Below, in pieces: positions 23,366 to 35,545 of a DNA stretch of 64,000 nt (the first letter of the stretch is position 1; every line of letters starts with the position of its first letter). Both the position numbers and the translations under genes were made by a program. The DNA lies in NCBI GenBank assembly GCA_049724395.1, contig JAUGWO010000118.1, positions 1 to 64,000 of the forward strand. Direction: 5' to 3'. The notes under the pieces are model-generated. The model was not told where the DNA came from, made no database searches, and saw nothing but the letters and a program-made list of their open reading frames with translations. Source of the stretch: Spongospora subterranea f. sp. subterranea (Eukaryota > Endomyxa: Phytomyxea > Phytomyxea > Plasmodiophorida).

Positions 23366-24151
23366 TTATAGATCCATTTTATCATCTTCAACTTTAGTTG
23401 CTGAAATAATCACGTTCATCCGTACATTTTCTGTATAAACTTCGTCAAATACATCGGCAACAGAATCAAGTGCATCGGAGAGAAATTTTTTATCTTTACG
23501 AGGGTTGAAGAAATTCATTAGGTATCGTCCGTTTGGGCGAAGAAGGCGATATACATCAGAAATGAACTCATTGCTGTATGCGCTTGATGGTATTTCCATA
23601 CCCTTATAAATATCATTGATGATTACATCAAAACTTGAAGAAGCTGAACGGGACAAATACTTTTCAGCAGGTTCGCAAGTGTAAATGATGAATTCACCAT
23701 CGTCTTTCTGAACGAATTTTCGAGAAATCGCAAGAGCGTCTTCACTAATATCAACGGCAACAATATGACAATGAGGGCAACGCCTAGATACAAGAAAAGG
23801 TATAGATCCACCACCAAGACCGAGTAATAGTATATCTAGTGGTTCGGCATCGGCCAGGACGATATCAACAAAAGTGTTGATATATGATAGGGATTCACCA
23901 GTGTTAACCTTTATCTGAGTCTGTACCACACGAAGGTTGTTCTCATATTCAGTAGGTGACGAAGAGGTGACAGTGATCAATGAGGGGTCATCGGATTGAG
24001 CTACAGCCATGAGATCGCGACCACAATACACAATGACACGATTTTCAGGTGGAGGACCACAAGCGGTCAAATCTAGCTGCCCCTGTTCAGAAGCGACAAA
24101 AGCGGATTGCAGAAGCATGCAGCTGATCCACCATACAAGTGCAACAACCAT
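23366..24151 (-). CDS. Secreted spermidine-synthase-fold methyltransferase-like protein
   Basis: The 261-residue protein starts with a signal peptide (MVVALVWWISCMLLQSAFVA) and has a Rossmann core: ILLLGLGGGSIPFLVSRR is motif I (G-x-GGG), HIVAVDISEDAL is the acidic end of strand 2, SSFDVIINDIYKGMEIPSSA is the motif IV region and LLRPNGRYLMNFFNP is post-motif. This arrangement resembles spermidine/spermine synthase-like proteins. The gate-keeping Asp of polyamine synthases is in the family position (NDIY), but the surrounding residues differ, so the substrate is unknown. A secretory-pathway location is inferred from the signal peptide. No intron is needed. Confidence 0.75.
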   Translation of the reverse strand: MVVALVWWISCMLLQSAFVASEQGQLDLTACGPPPENRVIVYCGRDLMAVAQSDDPSLITVTSSSPTEYENNLRVVQTQIKVNTGESLSYINTFVDIVLADAEPLDILLLGLGGGSIPFLVSRRCPHCHIVAVDISEDALAISRKFVQKDDGEFIIYTCEPAEKYLSRSASSSFDVIINDIYKGMEIPSSAYSNEFISDVYRLLRPNGRYLMNFFNPRKDKKFLSDALDSVADVFDEVYTENVRMNVIISATKVEDDKMDL

Positions 24152-24994
24152 TGTGATTATGGAATCAGGATTGATGAGTACGATGGATCAGGTCTCCAGT
24201 TGATTGCGGATCAGCGGTCACTCTACGGCATTATCCATGGGCACTGGGAAAACCCCGTGATGTCACTCAACTGAAATAGACTGAAATTGACTTGAACAAG
24301 ACTTCCCTTGAACCGCCGTCAACAGTTATCGTGAAGAGGGACCGTACAAATCTGGATGTGTAGTTTGACCCACAACCGAAATAAGCGTCGCACTATCCGA
24401 TTCCAATTTTATGTTCTTTTTTTGGGGATAACACTCCAAAATGTTTCTCTTAATTTCGGCCGTGTGTATACTTTGGAGCTGGTTCAGTAAAATAGAGGTG
24501 TCAAAACGTGGAGATTCAGATCATGCAGTTTGCGTCCTGCCGATGACCTTCCGGAAGCTCCTTTTTCAACACCGGCCAGGACAGCATTGCCGGCAAGAAA
24601 CCAATCACATCTACCACAAAATACAACACAACCTGTTGTCACTTCAGCGCCATATTAGAGTTTATCAGCTATAAAAGTGCATTACGTATAGCCAATAACT
24701 GAGAAACTCGATGTATTAACTGCCTCAATTTGACTGCGTTAAAATAAAGAGCGTTTATCATGTTAAATTTACTGAGGCAGTATTCACCAACTACCCTGGT
24801 CATTCTTGATTCATCCTAATCTACTAGCTATTGATTGAATGGCAGACCTCTTGCATTATATGACCAGCCCGTTAACCTTGACTATCCAGGTTACCCGTGG
24901 CGGTGTCCGTGACGGATGCAAGTAGGTCGACGCCAAATTGCCTGTTTGGGGGACCTGACGTTATCAGACAGACGCCGCCAATCCGTTAGACGCA
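24152..24994. other. Intergenic upstream of RPL29
   Basis: A 77-residue plus-strand frame at 24441-24674 has no recognised family. The final 150 bases would hold the RPL29 promoter and 5' UTR. Nothing else is seen. Confidence 0.35.
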
Positions 24995-25267
24995 ATGGCC
25001 AAGAGCAAGAACCACACCGCCCACAATCAGACGGCCAAGGCCCACAAGAATGGTATCAAGAAGCCCAAACGATCCCGCACTACCTCAACCCGTGGTGTAA
25101 GAAGATCGCTTAAATCTATAGATCGCCATTGTTATTTTATGGCGGTTGTATTTTAAATCACCGTTACTAACACTACGCTTGCTCTACAGATGGATCAGAA
25201 ATTCGTACGTAACTTGAAGTTCGCTCGTAAGGGCAACGCCAACAAGTCTAAATCTGATGACGAATGA
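24995..25267 (+). CDS. RPL29: 60S ribosomal protein eL29
   Basis: eL29 is a small basic protein of the large ribosomal subunit. Exon 1 (24995-25096) encodes [20 protein letters not shown] followed by [15 protein letters not shown] 93-base intron (25097-25189) starts gtaag, has a perfect ttactaac branch site near the 3' end, and ends ctacag. Exon 2 encodes [19 protein letters not shown] and ends in SDDE. About 59 residues, matching the fungal and animal short forms. The N-terminal [12 protein letters not shown] is diagnostic. Confidence 0.96.
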
Positions 25268-25406
25268 TTATTCTAAACTCGATTCATTCCAATAATAAGC
25301 ATGCATATCCGCTTTATTCTTAGTCACTTTCCAGAAATCATGCTCTGCGTCAAACAATCTGATACTGATATGACGCGATCCTATGAAACTTGATCGGTTC
25401 ATGATT

Positions 25407-28400
25407 TTAATACTTCTCTGCCATCATAAGCAATACGAGTGTTGTCCATCCTGTGAAAGGGTGAGTCCTTTGCCCATTTCCAGTATTGTGGTTATATTGC
25501 TCCCAGAAATAACCAGTTTCGGAATGAACCCGAATAATGTTGGCGATGAGATTGCTACGCAGGCGTGTATATAGATCACGTGCAGTGGACGCATATGGTC
25601 CATCTTGATCATACCCATAGCTGAGTTACCCAATTAACATTTTGAAACAATTAGGGAAAATAATCCGTACCTGTGTAATGAGGACACAATCATGTAGTTG
25701 ATGTTGATCCAGATCGGTCCTATTTGATGATTTGTGTGAATATTCAGTAGGCTTGACATAACAGATCAGCTCATTACCTCGCCAATAGTTTTCGTCTTTA
25801 CCAAAAAGGTCATCTTTCATACTGAGCGATGTAATTCCGTAATTGGTCCAGAATATTTCGGGGTCGGCTAGTATCTGCAATATACTCTGAAGTTTCGGAG
25901 ATGTCGAAGGTATTTGGCCCAAGCAAAACGGGATTAACGTGTGATAACCAATATGATCCGAAAACGTATAAACTACAGATTCGGCAATCAATGTGAGATA
26001 GAAACAACCAACCAGCAGTCCTTACCATCAGAATCAGTCGAGTTCGGTTGATAAACATCAGCATATATTTTCCTGATTGGATCCCAATGAATATGGTCCA
26101 TGGCCTTCTTCAATTCCGATGACATCTGGTAATAGTTAACCATTAATTCATTACAAGTAATACACTAAATAACCTGTTCGAGCTTTTGCGAATTCGAGTC
26201 ATCCCCGACGATTTCAGCAATCATAGTCATTGTGTCAAGGAGGTATATGACCCAGCTATGCAGATCAACATGGGCTGAATCACGAAAGATTTGAGCATAT
26301 TTCGGATGGGAACATCTAATCGAGAAACATATACCTTGATGCAAAACCACGTTTGGACGTGGTATATCATCGAATCCTGACGCTAAGCAATGCCCTGGAG
26401 TACAACCTTGCCAGCGAAATGATTTGAGCTGGTGCCTACAGATCTTATTCGCCTGGTAACAGCTCGATGTAAATAAAAGCACTCACCCTTTTTGAGTTCG
26501 CAAGAACCATGATGTGAGAAGAAGAAGCTTGGGGTATATGCGCTCTAAGAAAGATGCCAGAGCCGAATTGGGTACAGGGCGAACTTGCTTGAGCTAAAAC
26601 AAGAGATTAGGAAGATAAACTTTTTAAGCACAATGACTACATTATCTGGCGAGTCTACGGAGGACATTTGCATGTCCCTGCCACTTGACCTGGCCAAGAA
26701 TATCAGCACGAATTAATACCATGAAAGTAAATATTATCTGACAAGCGGATCAACTGCTGAATTGCAATTAATAAGGTGGGAGGATTGGCAACACGAGGAT
26801 CTTGAGTCTGGAACTTGTGTGGAACCTGATAAATACCATTAGAGTTATATTTAATCAAGAAAGCAGCGTGCTTCCCCCACGCGAGCACGAGCTTCTTCCC
26901 CTAGTATCTGTTCTCTTGGAAGCCACCCACTGTTTTGAATAAGGTCAATCCAAGACTCTAAAATTTCTAAACTATAAAATCCGTGTCAGTGCAACACTTG
27001 GTAAATTCGTCAATAAACCTCTGATCAAAATCATATCGGCTGAGAAGCAGTTGTTGGAACCCTTCGTCCCACAAGAACCCTCGGGGAAAAAAGGATCTTG
27101 ACGGAGCGACAGCGATCAGTGATGCTTCTTCTGCCAACAAGGAGTTACCGGTGATTGGATCACTCTGTATTGATCGACCATGAAAGTATCTGCATATTGC
27201 TCATAAAAATGTGAACACAATGGCAAGGGCATTAGATTACCCGATTGATCCAATTAAATCGCTAAGGGCAGATTGTGCCACGCGTCTGTCCGATTCTGAA
27301 AATCCCTTGGCCGTAAGATTGAAACACTGTTCCATTTTGATCTTGAATTCATTCCGTTTCTCCTCAATAAGGTCTGATACAAAAGATTGTGACAACAGAG
27401 GCGACTCGGGCTGACCATCTACGCGAATCAGTTGAGCATTATGGTTCGTAAAATAATGAGAGGCATTGAACCTGATGACGGAACACAGGCAATATCTATT
27501 TCAAATGGGAGTGAGAATATGTGCTGAGCATATACAACAGTGGCGTTGGAATTCTGTGATTACATCAGAAGTAATTGCTGAAGGCAGAATGGCTAGAACC
27601 GACAACATCGTTTGATAGAGTAGCAAATAGATCGGCATCATCTATCTGAGATAACATATCATCATCGGACGGGACACTAAACGTTTTTGAGCCCATCCGT
27701 TCTCGGATTGCATTTTCTGATTTATATTTTCGTCGAAGAAACTACTCAAAGATGAGTCCACGAGCGAGAGACATGTATAGCTACATATTCGAACCTTGAG
27801 TCTCTGCTGAACTAGTGATGTGATAGAGGACTGCATTGATTGGCGAACATGTTCCTTAACATCCCAGAAAGATTCAGAAGGTAACACCGCAGACGAAAAA
27901 TATGGCTGATTGAGATGGATTTCCCCAGGACGGTCAAAGTTTGGAATCACAGGGTGGGAATTGCCAATTGAAGACGTGCTCTACTCCATCATAAGTAACG
28001 ATCATAGTTACCAAGCCCCCGATATTACGATATTGTATTTGCCGATCTCGCCGAAGTCCCCTGAGAAATGTGTGTGATGGTCCCCGATATATCCATCAAA
28101 TGGTATGATGGAGTGACGTCGCGATTGGAGGGTGATATACCAGAAGAGATTCATTGACGATATGGTGGAAGACGGCAACTTTTTGCCCGATATTCTTAAT
28201 ACCCATCCCGAACCTAGAAGAATGGATATTGTGTTCTACTTATGACGCACTACTGCAATAACAAGCCTTCATTACCTGGTACTTGCACGAATGAGGTTGT
28301 GAGGTTAACCCCAGTGAACAGATCAGGCAAGTGTTGAACCGCTGCCTGAACTCCATCATGGAATTCATACCCGAAACCTTGCATCTGATCTCGATCGTCA

Positions 28401-28666
28401 CAATCATGGCGTATATCTGGACAATCAGGACATAAATCAGGTAATACTTATCCACAATAGCAAAATAGCTGACGATTATATCCATCCATCATATCGGCAT
28501 TGCTGAACATGATTCCGAATAGAGGGCTGTCCGGAACCCGGGCCTTGACCCCGGCGTAAATGCCAGGGCGGTAGGTGCCCCAGGTCTGGCGAGCATTGAC
28601 CGTGATCGGCAGCGCGGCGGTAATCAGCAAGATGCTTATCACATATATCCTGGTCATGTCACCCAT
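25407..28666 (-). CDS. MOGS: Mannosyl-oligosaccharide glucosidase (glucosidase I, GH63)
   Basis: Glucosidase I removes the outermost glucose from N-glycans in the ER after transfer to protein. The first exon has a signal-anchor ([20 protein letters not shown]) and [20 protein letters not shown], the family hallmark. Exon 2 gives [13 protein letters not shown]. Downstream come a middle exon with [15 protein letters not shown] near 27.9 kb, [20 protein letters not shown] near 26.8 kb, RWQG and [11 protein letters not shown] (general-acid Asp) with [15 protein letters not shown] near 26.3 kb, and NYWRG joined across an intron to [17 protein letters not shown]. The end is [16 protein letters not shown] (catalytic Glu) and [18 protein letters not shown]. 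Numerous short introns mean exact exon limits need a transcript. All key motifs are present. Confidence 0.92.
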
Positions 28667-29126
28667 GCAGATCTAGTAAACCTCTAATGGGGAAATGAAC
28701 CCTGCTCTGTAAAGAGGTATGAGGGGATTTTAGGTGGGTAGTTAAGGGATCTTAATGACGAATCGGTTTATGTGACCCGTATCCACGGCACAATACGCTA
28801 AAAGGTCTGTTGACCTGTAGCCTGTGGGGATACCCCTACGCCCTACGCCTTCCGCATCGTAATCGCTCAATCATATTTCAATGTCTACCATGTCATCGCC
28901 GTGCAGTGAATCGATTCAACGTGATAACATCCTTGTGGTGAAATTTTATGAACTAAACTGAACAATGATCCGTCGAAATATGACCCAGGGGCCTGAAATG
29001 CGGTGAGTTTTTTCGTCTAGTGACGAATGAAAACTCTGACGTGTGGTGACACCACCCGGTTTAGTGACTTTAGGTGACATGAGTCATGAATCAAGGAGCG
29101 CGGCCGAGTCTTGATGACCTATTGTC
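28667..29126. other. Intergenic upstream of glucosidase I
   Basis: No open frame of note. It includes a tgagtcat AP-1/bZIP-type site (near 29085), which may be chance. Confidence 0.3.
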
Positions 29127-29353
29127 ATTATAAAGTTTTGATTATATTATAGACAAATACATTAGGCTCCTACTCCAACTCTCGCTCCTAACGCAACATT
29201 CCGCTACACAAAATCGAAACTTTATAATCTTGGAGCGATGAAGACAGAATCGGCGTACGACGATTTCCAAGATTATAAAGTTTCGATTATATTATAGACA
29301 AATACATTAGGCTCCTACTCCAACTCTCGCTCCTAACCCAACATTCCGCTACA
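29127..29353. repeat. 82-bp direct repeat pair with central inverted repeat
   Basis: 29127-29208 and 29272-29353 are near-identical (for example t/c at the gattat junction and g/c in taac-caac). Between and overlapping them, an inverted repeat of about 22 bp (cgaaactttataatcttgga, and its complement near 29266-29287) can form a hairpin. The mix of direct and inverted copies suggests a small mobile-element remnant. Confidence 0.75.
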
Positions 29354-32300
29354 GACGTCTGGAACATAACCATTTTCGTTTTTTAATCGCGGCCGTTTCT
29401 TCCAACTATAACCAACATTTTCCCCAGGTTGTTGATATTCCGGAAGAAATGCCATTTGTGATAGCATATGAACTAACGCTCCTCAAAGTTGGCCAGCTAT
29501 GCGCAAGATGGATTAAATATTACGTGCCCGCTTGGGACAAGCGCTGCACACGATCTGAACGAAGGGTATCGGTGCTACTTTTGAATGGGCATCAATTTTA
29601 ACATTTTCAGCAAGCAATGTCATAATCTTATTGCGCTGGTAGGTAAGCCCATCGCGGTACTGTTCAGAACGATGTTGATCCAACTTCAGACCCATGTCAG
29701 TTATCAAAAGATAGAAGCATTTTCATGAATACTTTGCCACAATTTGTAATCAGCTCAATCAAGCATTAGCTGAGACATGAGCACTTCAGTCTCGTGGCAT
29801 GGTCGAGTCGGTTTGATGTAAACATGTAGGAGATCTGACGACTTAATTCTTCACGCCCGTTTGTGCTTCGTGTTCAGGAATCCATGGGACGATTATCTTA
29901 ACGCATTCGACAACCACTAAGTTCGTTGAATGAGAACTCCATCTACAAGTACATAACGTCTAAATTCAGGTGCATTTGAAGTCGAAGATACACAGAACAT
30001 TGAGCGATAACAAAATAGCTGATGAATTCGATTTTGGGCATTTTTATGACCAGGATGCGTCAGCGGCCGCATGGAACCTGAACTTTCAAAATATTGTTTC
30101 TGTGTCTTTACCAAATTCGCCCATTTTAGGTGAAATCTGTCAATTAAAAAGCATATCTGGATTATGGAAATCCTCATAGCCGCAGAACACGCGCCGTCGT
30201 TTAGTCGTTGTCTGACATGTAGAGGCACAAAGCAATTGATGCCCAGACGTGCGATGCGATCTGTTAGGTGGAATCGCGAACCACAGTTCAATATATGATA
30301 GTTCAAGTAAGAAAAAAAAATGAAAAGAAAATTCAGAACAGCAATTCAAAACAGACAACTTTAATTCGTGTTTTGGAATTGTAACTGTTTGATATCAGCG
30401 GGAACGAATGGGATTTCGAACGCCCAACTGATTCTCATCCTGACTGGATAAGACTGCCCAACGCATCATATGCAAAGAACTTGTCGTCGCGAGTTGCTCA
30501 CCGGGCATTGGAGCGAGAGTCGTCAGAGATGACGTCGCGTTTGGACGGAAGTTATTTATTTTCATCACCATTATCAAGTTAAAAGAAATTTTCAGCATAA
30601 AAACGAAACTTAATTTCTAGCAGCATATCCCGTTTCGGTCAACTATATTTGACGAAAATATAATCGTAGTGTAAACCGCTTCACCCGCAAAATGAGTGAC
30701 TAGATCTTCATAATAAATTTCTCGGGATGAAAAAAGCGTTTCCCTTTTCTGCTTATCGACACCGTTGTGCAAAGTTCTCGGTAGGAATTTGACGTTGTTG
30801 ATAGATCAATTTCACATGAACTCTGGTGATGTCAAAGCCGAACTTCATTCTTGCCCTTGAATCCAATGCGATATCGCGCTCATGTCATGGTCAGCATATC
30901 TGGCCATAAGAAAGGTCGTTGGTGATCATTTTGGCCCTGATCGTTATAGAGTATAACGATAGACGTTGACGCTGAAATTGTGTGGAGGGAGAATAGAGGC
31001 AAAACACGGTGAGAAGAGAGAAGGGTATTTATTAAAATGATGTTCTATGTGGCGAGAGGGCTCATATCAAGTGTATTAAAGATCATCATATGCTAATAGC
31101 CGCATGCCATAAACCATGATGTGGACCATGGCCTGAAGCATGGGCAATAGACTACCAGATCTTCACGAGTTTAATCATTGCCCGGAGAGTGATAATGCAT
31201 TAAGTATGTAGTGGCTTACAGAAAACCGATAACCTGATGCTCTTTGTAATTAATGTCTCCCAAATCTCCTACCGGCCTATTGTAAGTCATCACCGCCATT
31301 TCCCACAAGAATGGGTATGACAATCAGATAATCGCTGCTTGATAGTCAGCTACCTTCTACAAATAATTATAGCATAGATATGTGAAGCAGCATTGATACA
31401 AAGAGCCGATTAGGATTCCAATCTAAGAAACCCATACCTCCAACAGATTCAACGGTCCAATAGCACTACTAACCTTATACCATCAATCACAAAGACTATG
31501 TGAGCCGCTTCCTCAGAAAGGAGTTGCAGTCGGCGTTCGCGCACTCCGCAAAGAGGCCGTTGCAACTGTGTTTCAGTGATTGCGCAGGAGCAATGAAGGG
31601 GTCACGCCGCACAAGTGGTTTCTGGGCTCAATGTCACTACCCAGTACGACCGACACATGCAGCGCGACGCTCGTGTTGAAGTTCGTGGTGATCGACGTAT
31701 ACAACGGCACAACAAGCACTTTGAACACAGAAATTAATTTGATCGAGAACAGAGAACAAACAATGTGATTGCCAGAGATCACGTGTTGGCCTGTAATCAA
31801 TTACGAGTATATTCTAAATTTTTGGATGAATCTCAATAATCCATTGATCTCGTTGTTATTACATCAAGGCAATTCGACCGACAGGCAGAATCGTTAATGT
31901 TATCAATGATACGATCGAGTGCTGAAAACAACCCAATTCTGGTTGCCAGAAATCACGTGTTGGCTGAAAATGCAAGTAATGAATGAAATCTTTGTATAAA
32001 AAGTCTCGATTATATTATTAACTACATTAGTTTTTATGTCTGCCTGTTGGTCACATCGCCGTTATATCCTAACAACGAGTCCTCACTCAACGAGTTAATT
32101 GAGATTCTGACCTTGGTCAACAGAATACGTTAACAACCACCGCAACATCGATGAAATAGGAACCCCAGCAGAATTCCCTGTCAAATGGATGAACGAGCTA
32201 CATCGCTACCGACAAAGCCAAGGGGAGATAATGCCATTGCTAAATTTGCTAAAACTGGGAGAGCTAGCTAACGAAAACCAGGTCCATATTCACTTTATTG

Positions 32301-32620
32301 GAAGTCATGTATCCGACATGGATAAGAAAGAAAGCGCAGACTACCCAATGAAACTGTCGTAGCGAAGAGTTTTGACGAACTCGATAAGCAAGCGATAGTG
32401 ACGTGGCCTCTCCTCTGTACTCTCAAAATTTTAGTGCAGAACTCCTTGTCATTTATGGCAGCTAGTGTACACTGTACGCATGAGGGTTCAAAGTTCAATC
32501 ACCACTGGCATCTCCGTGACTCCACTGTTGATGACTGGAAGCAGTGACTCTGCCAGTGGTATTGTCGCGAACTTCAAGTGCGCGAACTTAAAAGTAAACA
32601 CCGGGAGCAGAGGGATAGTG
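29354..32620. other. Gene-poor stretch
   Basis: Short frames on both strands (for example minus 29917-30306, 129 residues; plus 31580-31768) are unrecognised and lack good splice context. A short conserved-looking plus-strand peptide near 32165-32358 (EFPVKWMNELHRYRQSQ and following) may be a gene remnant. A roughly 20-bp motif (gccagagatcacgtgttggc) recurs with one change near 31940. Confidence 0.35.
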
Positions 32621-32760
32621 TACATACAGCCCTCTTCAAAAAATGAACCGAATAAAACGTCTCCTCTTCAATTGTGTAATCAACTTTTTCATGCCCTTTT
32701 TATAAAACATGATGTTCTTTTTGTTTGGTTCAGAATTCGGTTCATTTCTTGAGGATGTAT
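32621..32760. mobile_element. Candidate MITE of 140 bp
   Basis: Imperfect terminal inverted repeats: left tacatacagccctcttcaaa then aaatgaaccgaat; right attcggttcatttcttgagg then atgta. The inner 13 bases (aaatgaaccgaat) are perfect complements. The interior is AT-rich and non-coding. Layout and size fit a Tc1/mariner-type MITE. Confidence 0.6.
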
Positions 32761-33875
32761 CCACAGTGTTGTTCGAAGTCTGTTTGATTGTGTAGATCGA
32801 TCATCACATTCGTAGTGTGAAAATTCATTGACATTGCGTCGAATTTTCAGTTATGAAACGCAAATTACACCTATTTGTTGTTGATCTGAAAGGCAATGCC
32901 AGGTCCTTTTGGTTTTCCTCGTTTAATGAGAGCATGTCACAGGTTAAAAAAGAGGTTCTACGCGTTCTGTGGTCGTTGAGTTTTCCGCTCATTGAGTATG
33001 AGGACTAGACCATACACCCCGGCAATACCAAAATAATATGCAAATTTTCCAGCTATGGCACCAACCAATTACAGTACCATTATCCGCTGCGAATCTCTTT
33101 CCGATGCAAGCACATGGCCGAGCACCATTGGCAAAGTTGCAGACTGCGGCCACGTTTAAGAATATAGAATCCATTGCAGTTGCTGTATGGCTTCGCCATG
33201 CCGTATGGTTCTGTTGCTTGGGATGTTCATACCTTCGGATGCACCTAGGTATCCATTAACCGTCTTGGGATTTGACTGAGCGTAAGAAGAGACGAGCGCC
33301 TTCATCAAGGCACGAATTACACGAATTAGATACCCTTAGATATCATGAAGACATATAAAAACATCAGTGCGTCCAGAGCCATCGTTAATGAAAGGGGTAT
33401 TGGCAAAACGATTTGCTTGCAGCGCTTGTCGATTGTTGCAAAGCAAACCGAAATGGGCTAAAACTTACATCGCGCTTTTCGTTGACAGATAATTGGATGT
33501 CATGACACCGGTTTGAGTAAACTAACGATGCATGCTTAAATTCCCCTGTACTCGTGTATTGCAGTTGTCGTCAGGTTTTTTGCAACTCAGGCTGGTCTGA
33601 TGATCGTCTACCTTTTTTATTACCAGCCAATCATCGTAAGGAATACAGTGTGTGGTGAACTCTAGTAAGTTTCGTCATTGGTATGTAAAAGCCGTTGTCT
33701 CGCAGGAGCTGCGTACCGGGGGCCACGACACCGTATTGGGCTCCGATTGCATCATCAAACGCGCGGCGCATTGTGCGAATTTGTGGTGATTGAAAACAAC
33801 GTACTTGTACCGGTCTGTGTGACCGCTAAACGGTGTTCAAAGTCGGGCAAGGCTCAGGACCATCGTTGCTTGGCT
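32761..33875. other. Intergenic upstream of DPM2
   Basis: No supported gene. Short frames occur on both strands. The last 100 bases should contain the DPM2 promoter. Confidence 0.3.
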
Positions 33876-34225
33876 ATGACCGCATTGCTCAATCAGGATA
33901 GGACCGCTGGTGCCTTGCTGTTGGGCCTCACCCTTTCCGCCATTACATATAATACTCTATGGCTAATAATCACCGTATTCCACGTTCATTCTCTCCTCAT
34001 CCGCTTACCTCCTGACAATGTATTTTGGATTAGCCGTTTGTTGACGCTGATCAAACACTGCAATACTTCTTCCCGAACCGGGAAATTGCGATTTTGATCC
34101 CAATACTGGTCGGCATATTCCTATTCACTATCGTGTTCACCTTCATATCGCTGGTCATGATCCACTCTAGTGATGACTATAAGGCAGTGGATGTGTTCCC
34201 TAAGACGCCGGTCCATTATTATTAA
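33876..34225 (+). CDS. DPM2: Dolichol-phosphate mannosyltransferase subunit 2
   Basis: DPM2 is a small ER membrane subunit that stabilises the dolichol-phosphate-mannose synthase needed for N-glycans, O-mannose and GPI anchors. Exon 1 (33876-33974) gives MTALLNQDRTAGALLLGLTL and the first membrane helix. The intron is 33975-34033. Exon 2 gives PFVDADQTLQYFFPNREIAI, a second helix (LIPILVGIFLFTIVFTFISL) and the cytosolic tail to 34225. 96 residues, two helices and the PFxDxxxxLxxFFPxRxxA loop are typical. The neighbouring glucosidase I acts in the same organelle, though not as a cluster. Confidence 0.88.
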
Positions 34226-35545
34226 GGTCTCCTTCTTGAGAGCACCACTCCTTTTATTTTTACAAATAATATTTCCTCCGGTTTCGATTCTCAAGGCTTG
34301 TTGTAGTGAAAGTGTCTCTATCTTTCATCACATACTCATCTGGTACGGGGCTCTAAAATACCACAAAACATTATCATAAATGCAATCGATATTGGTTTTT
34401 CATGTTGATCTAAATACGATAATACCAAGGGTTATCGAAACGCAGGGCGAACGTACACACAGCAGTTAAATGCACGTCGGTGCTGGCATTCAACCCGACA
34501 GTAGGTTTAAAAAAAACATTGAGTGTTCGTCGACTTATGCCAGGTCATCCGGGCAAGCTATCGAGATTCGGCTGCTGATTAGAATGGGATGGATATTTCC
34601 GTATCTGGCCTTCTGAGGGTTCGCCATCCTGTCGTATTGCTCGCTTACCCGATCACTCGCTTACCCCGATCACTCGCTTACCCCGATAATCGGTTGGTGG
34701 CAGGGGTGGGCGCTGCCACACGTAATTGATTCTGATTGTATAAACACGACAAACGTGAGTATGCACAGAATGATACACTGCATTATACTTGGCCATCAAG
34801 AAATGGTATGCGGTGTCCAGTTTGTGTGTGCCTCATGGGCAGCAGAGCTTGTGCAATGGCCTCGTTTATTGTTTCAGGGGTGGGCACCTTCGAGAAGTAT
34901 ATATCAATCTTCCCTGGATAATACTTGTGTCCGTTGCGATTGCAGCCCTGGCAGACATGGGCCTTCGAGTCAGTTAAATGCCCGGAAACGCCCTCGTCTG
35001 TCAGGGCTGCAATGACCTTGTCTGCAGAAGGAACAGTTTGAGGCATTGGACTCCCACATCAAGAAACTTGAAGCAGTTCGGGAACCGGACAATCACATTA
35101 CGACAGCATTGTTTTTTATGTCGACATTTTTTCCAATCTCTTAACTATTGCTACCTATATATTGACAAGCGTCGTCGTTTCTTTTTCAAAACAAAAAAAT
35201 CTGTTTGAGGGGAATGTAGTGCCGCAGCGTTAGCTCGTATCAGAGTCCAGATCCCTGAACACTCTTCTGATTTTTGTTCTCTTTTGAACACAACCACATT
35301 TTCTTCGTATATCTCTCCACACAACTAACTACTCTTGTACTGAGGCGTTCCCGCTGACAAAGTACTTTTGCCCAAAAAACATCTCTGGTAGGCCGCCTTA
35401 GGTTGGTGACAAAACCTCGACCTGAGTTGGCGAGTGATTCACGGACAATCGCAGAAGAAACCAAATTTGTTCGCGACTGCTATTCATGATGGAACGGTAA
35501 CGACATCTACAAACTTTAACAATTTTAGTTCCTTTACTGACGATA
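34226..35545. other. Intergenic with small tandem repeat
   Basis: Three copies of about 17 bp (cgatcactcgcttacccc) lie at about 34639-34690. An 87-residue minus-strand frame (35046-34783) with CQGCNRNGHKYYPG and IDIYFSKVPTPETINEAIAQ is possible coding sequence, but is not recognised. Confidence 0.35.

Noticed and set aside
25097-25189. Possible snoRNA in the RPL29 intron
   Set aside because: Only 93 bases, with no C/D or H/ACA boxes recognisable; the short gccat/atggc hairpin is not enough.
32989-33174. Cytochrome P450-like heme loop on the minus strand (FANGARPCACIGKRFA)
   Set aside because: The spacing between the Arg and the Cys-Ile-Gly is wrong by two residues, and no other P450 motif (ExxR, I-helix) is nearby.
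34639-34690. CRISPR-like short repeats
   Set aside because: Three adjacent 17-bp tandem copies without spacers in a eukaryotic genome; simple tandem repeat.
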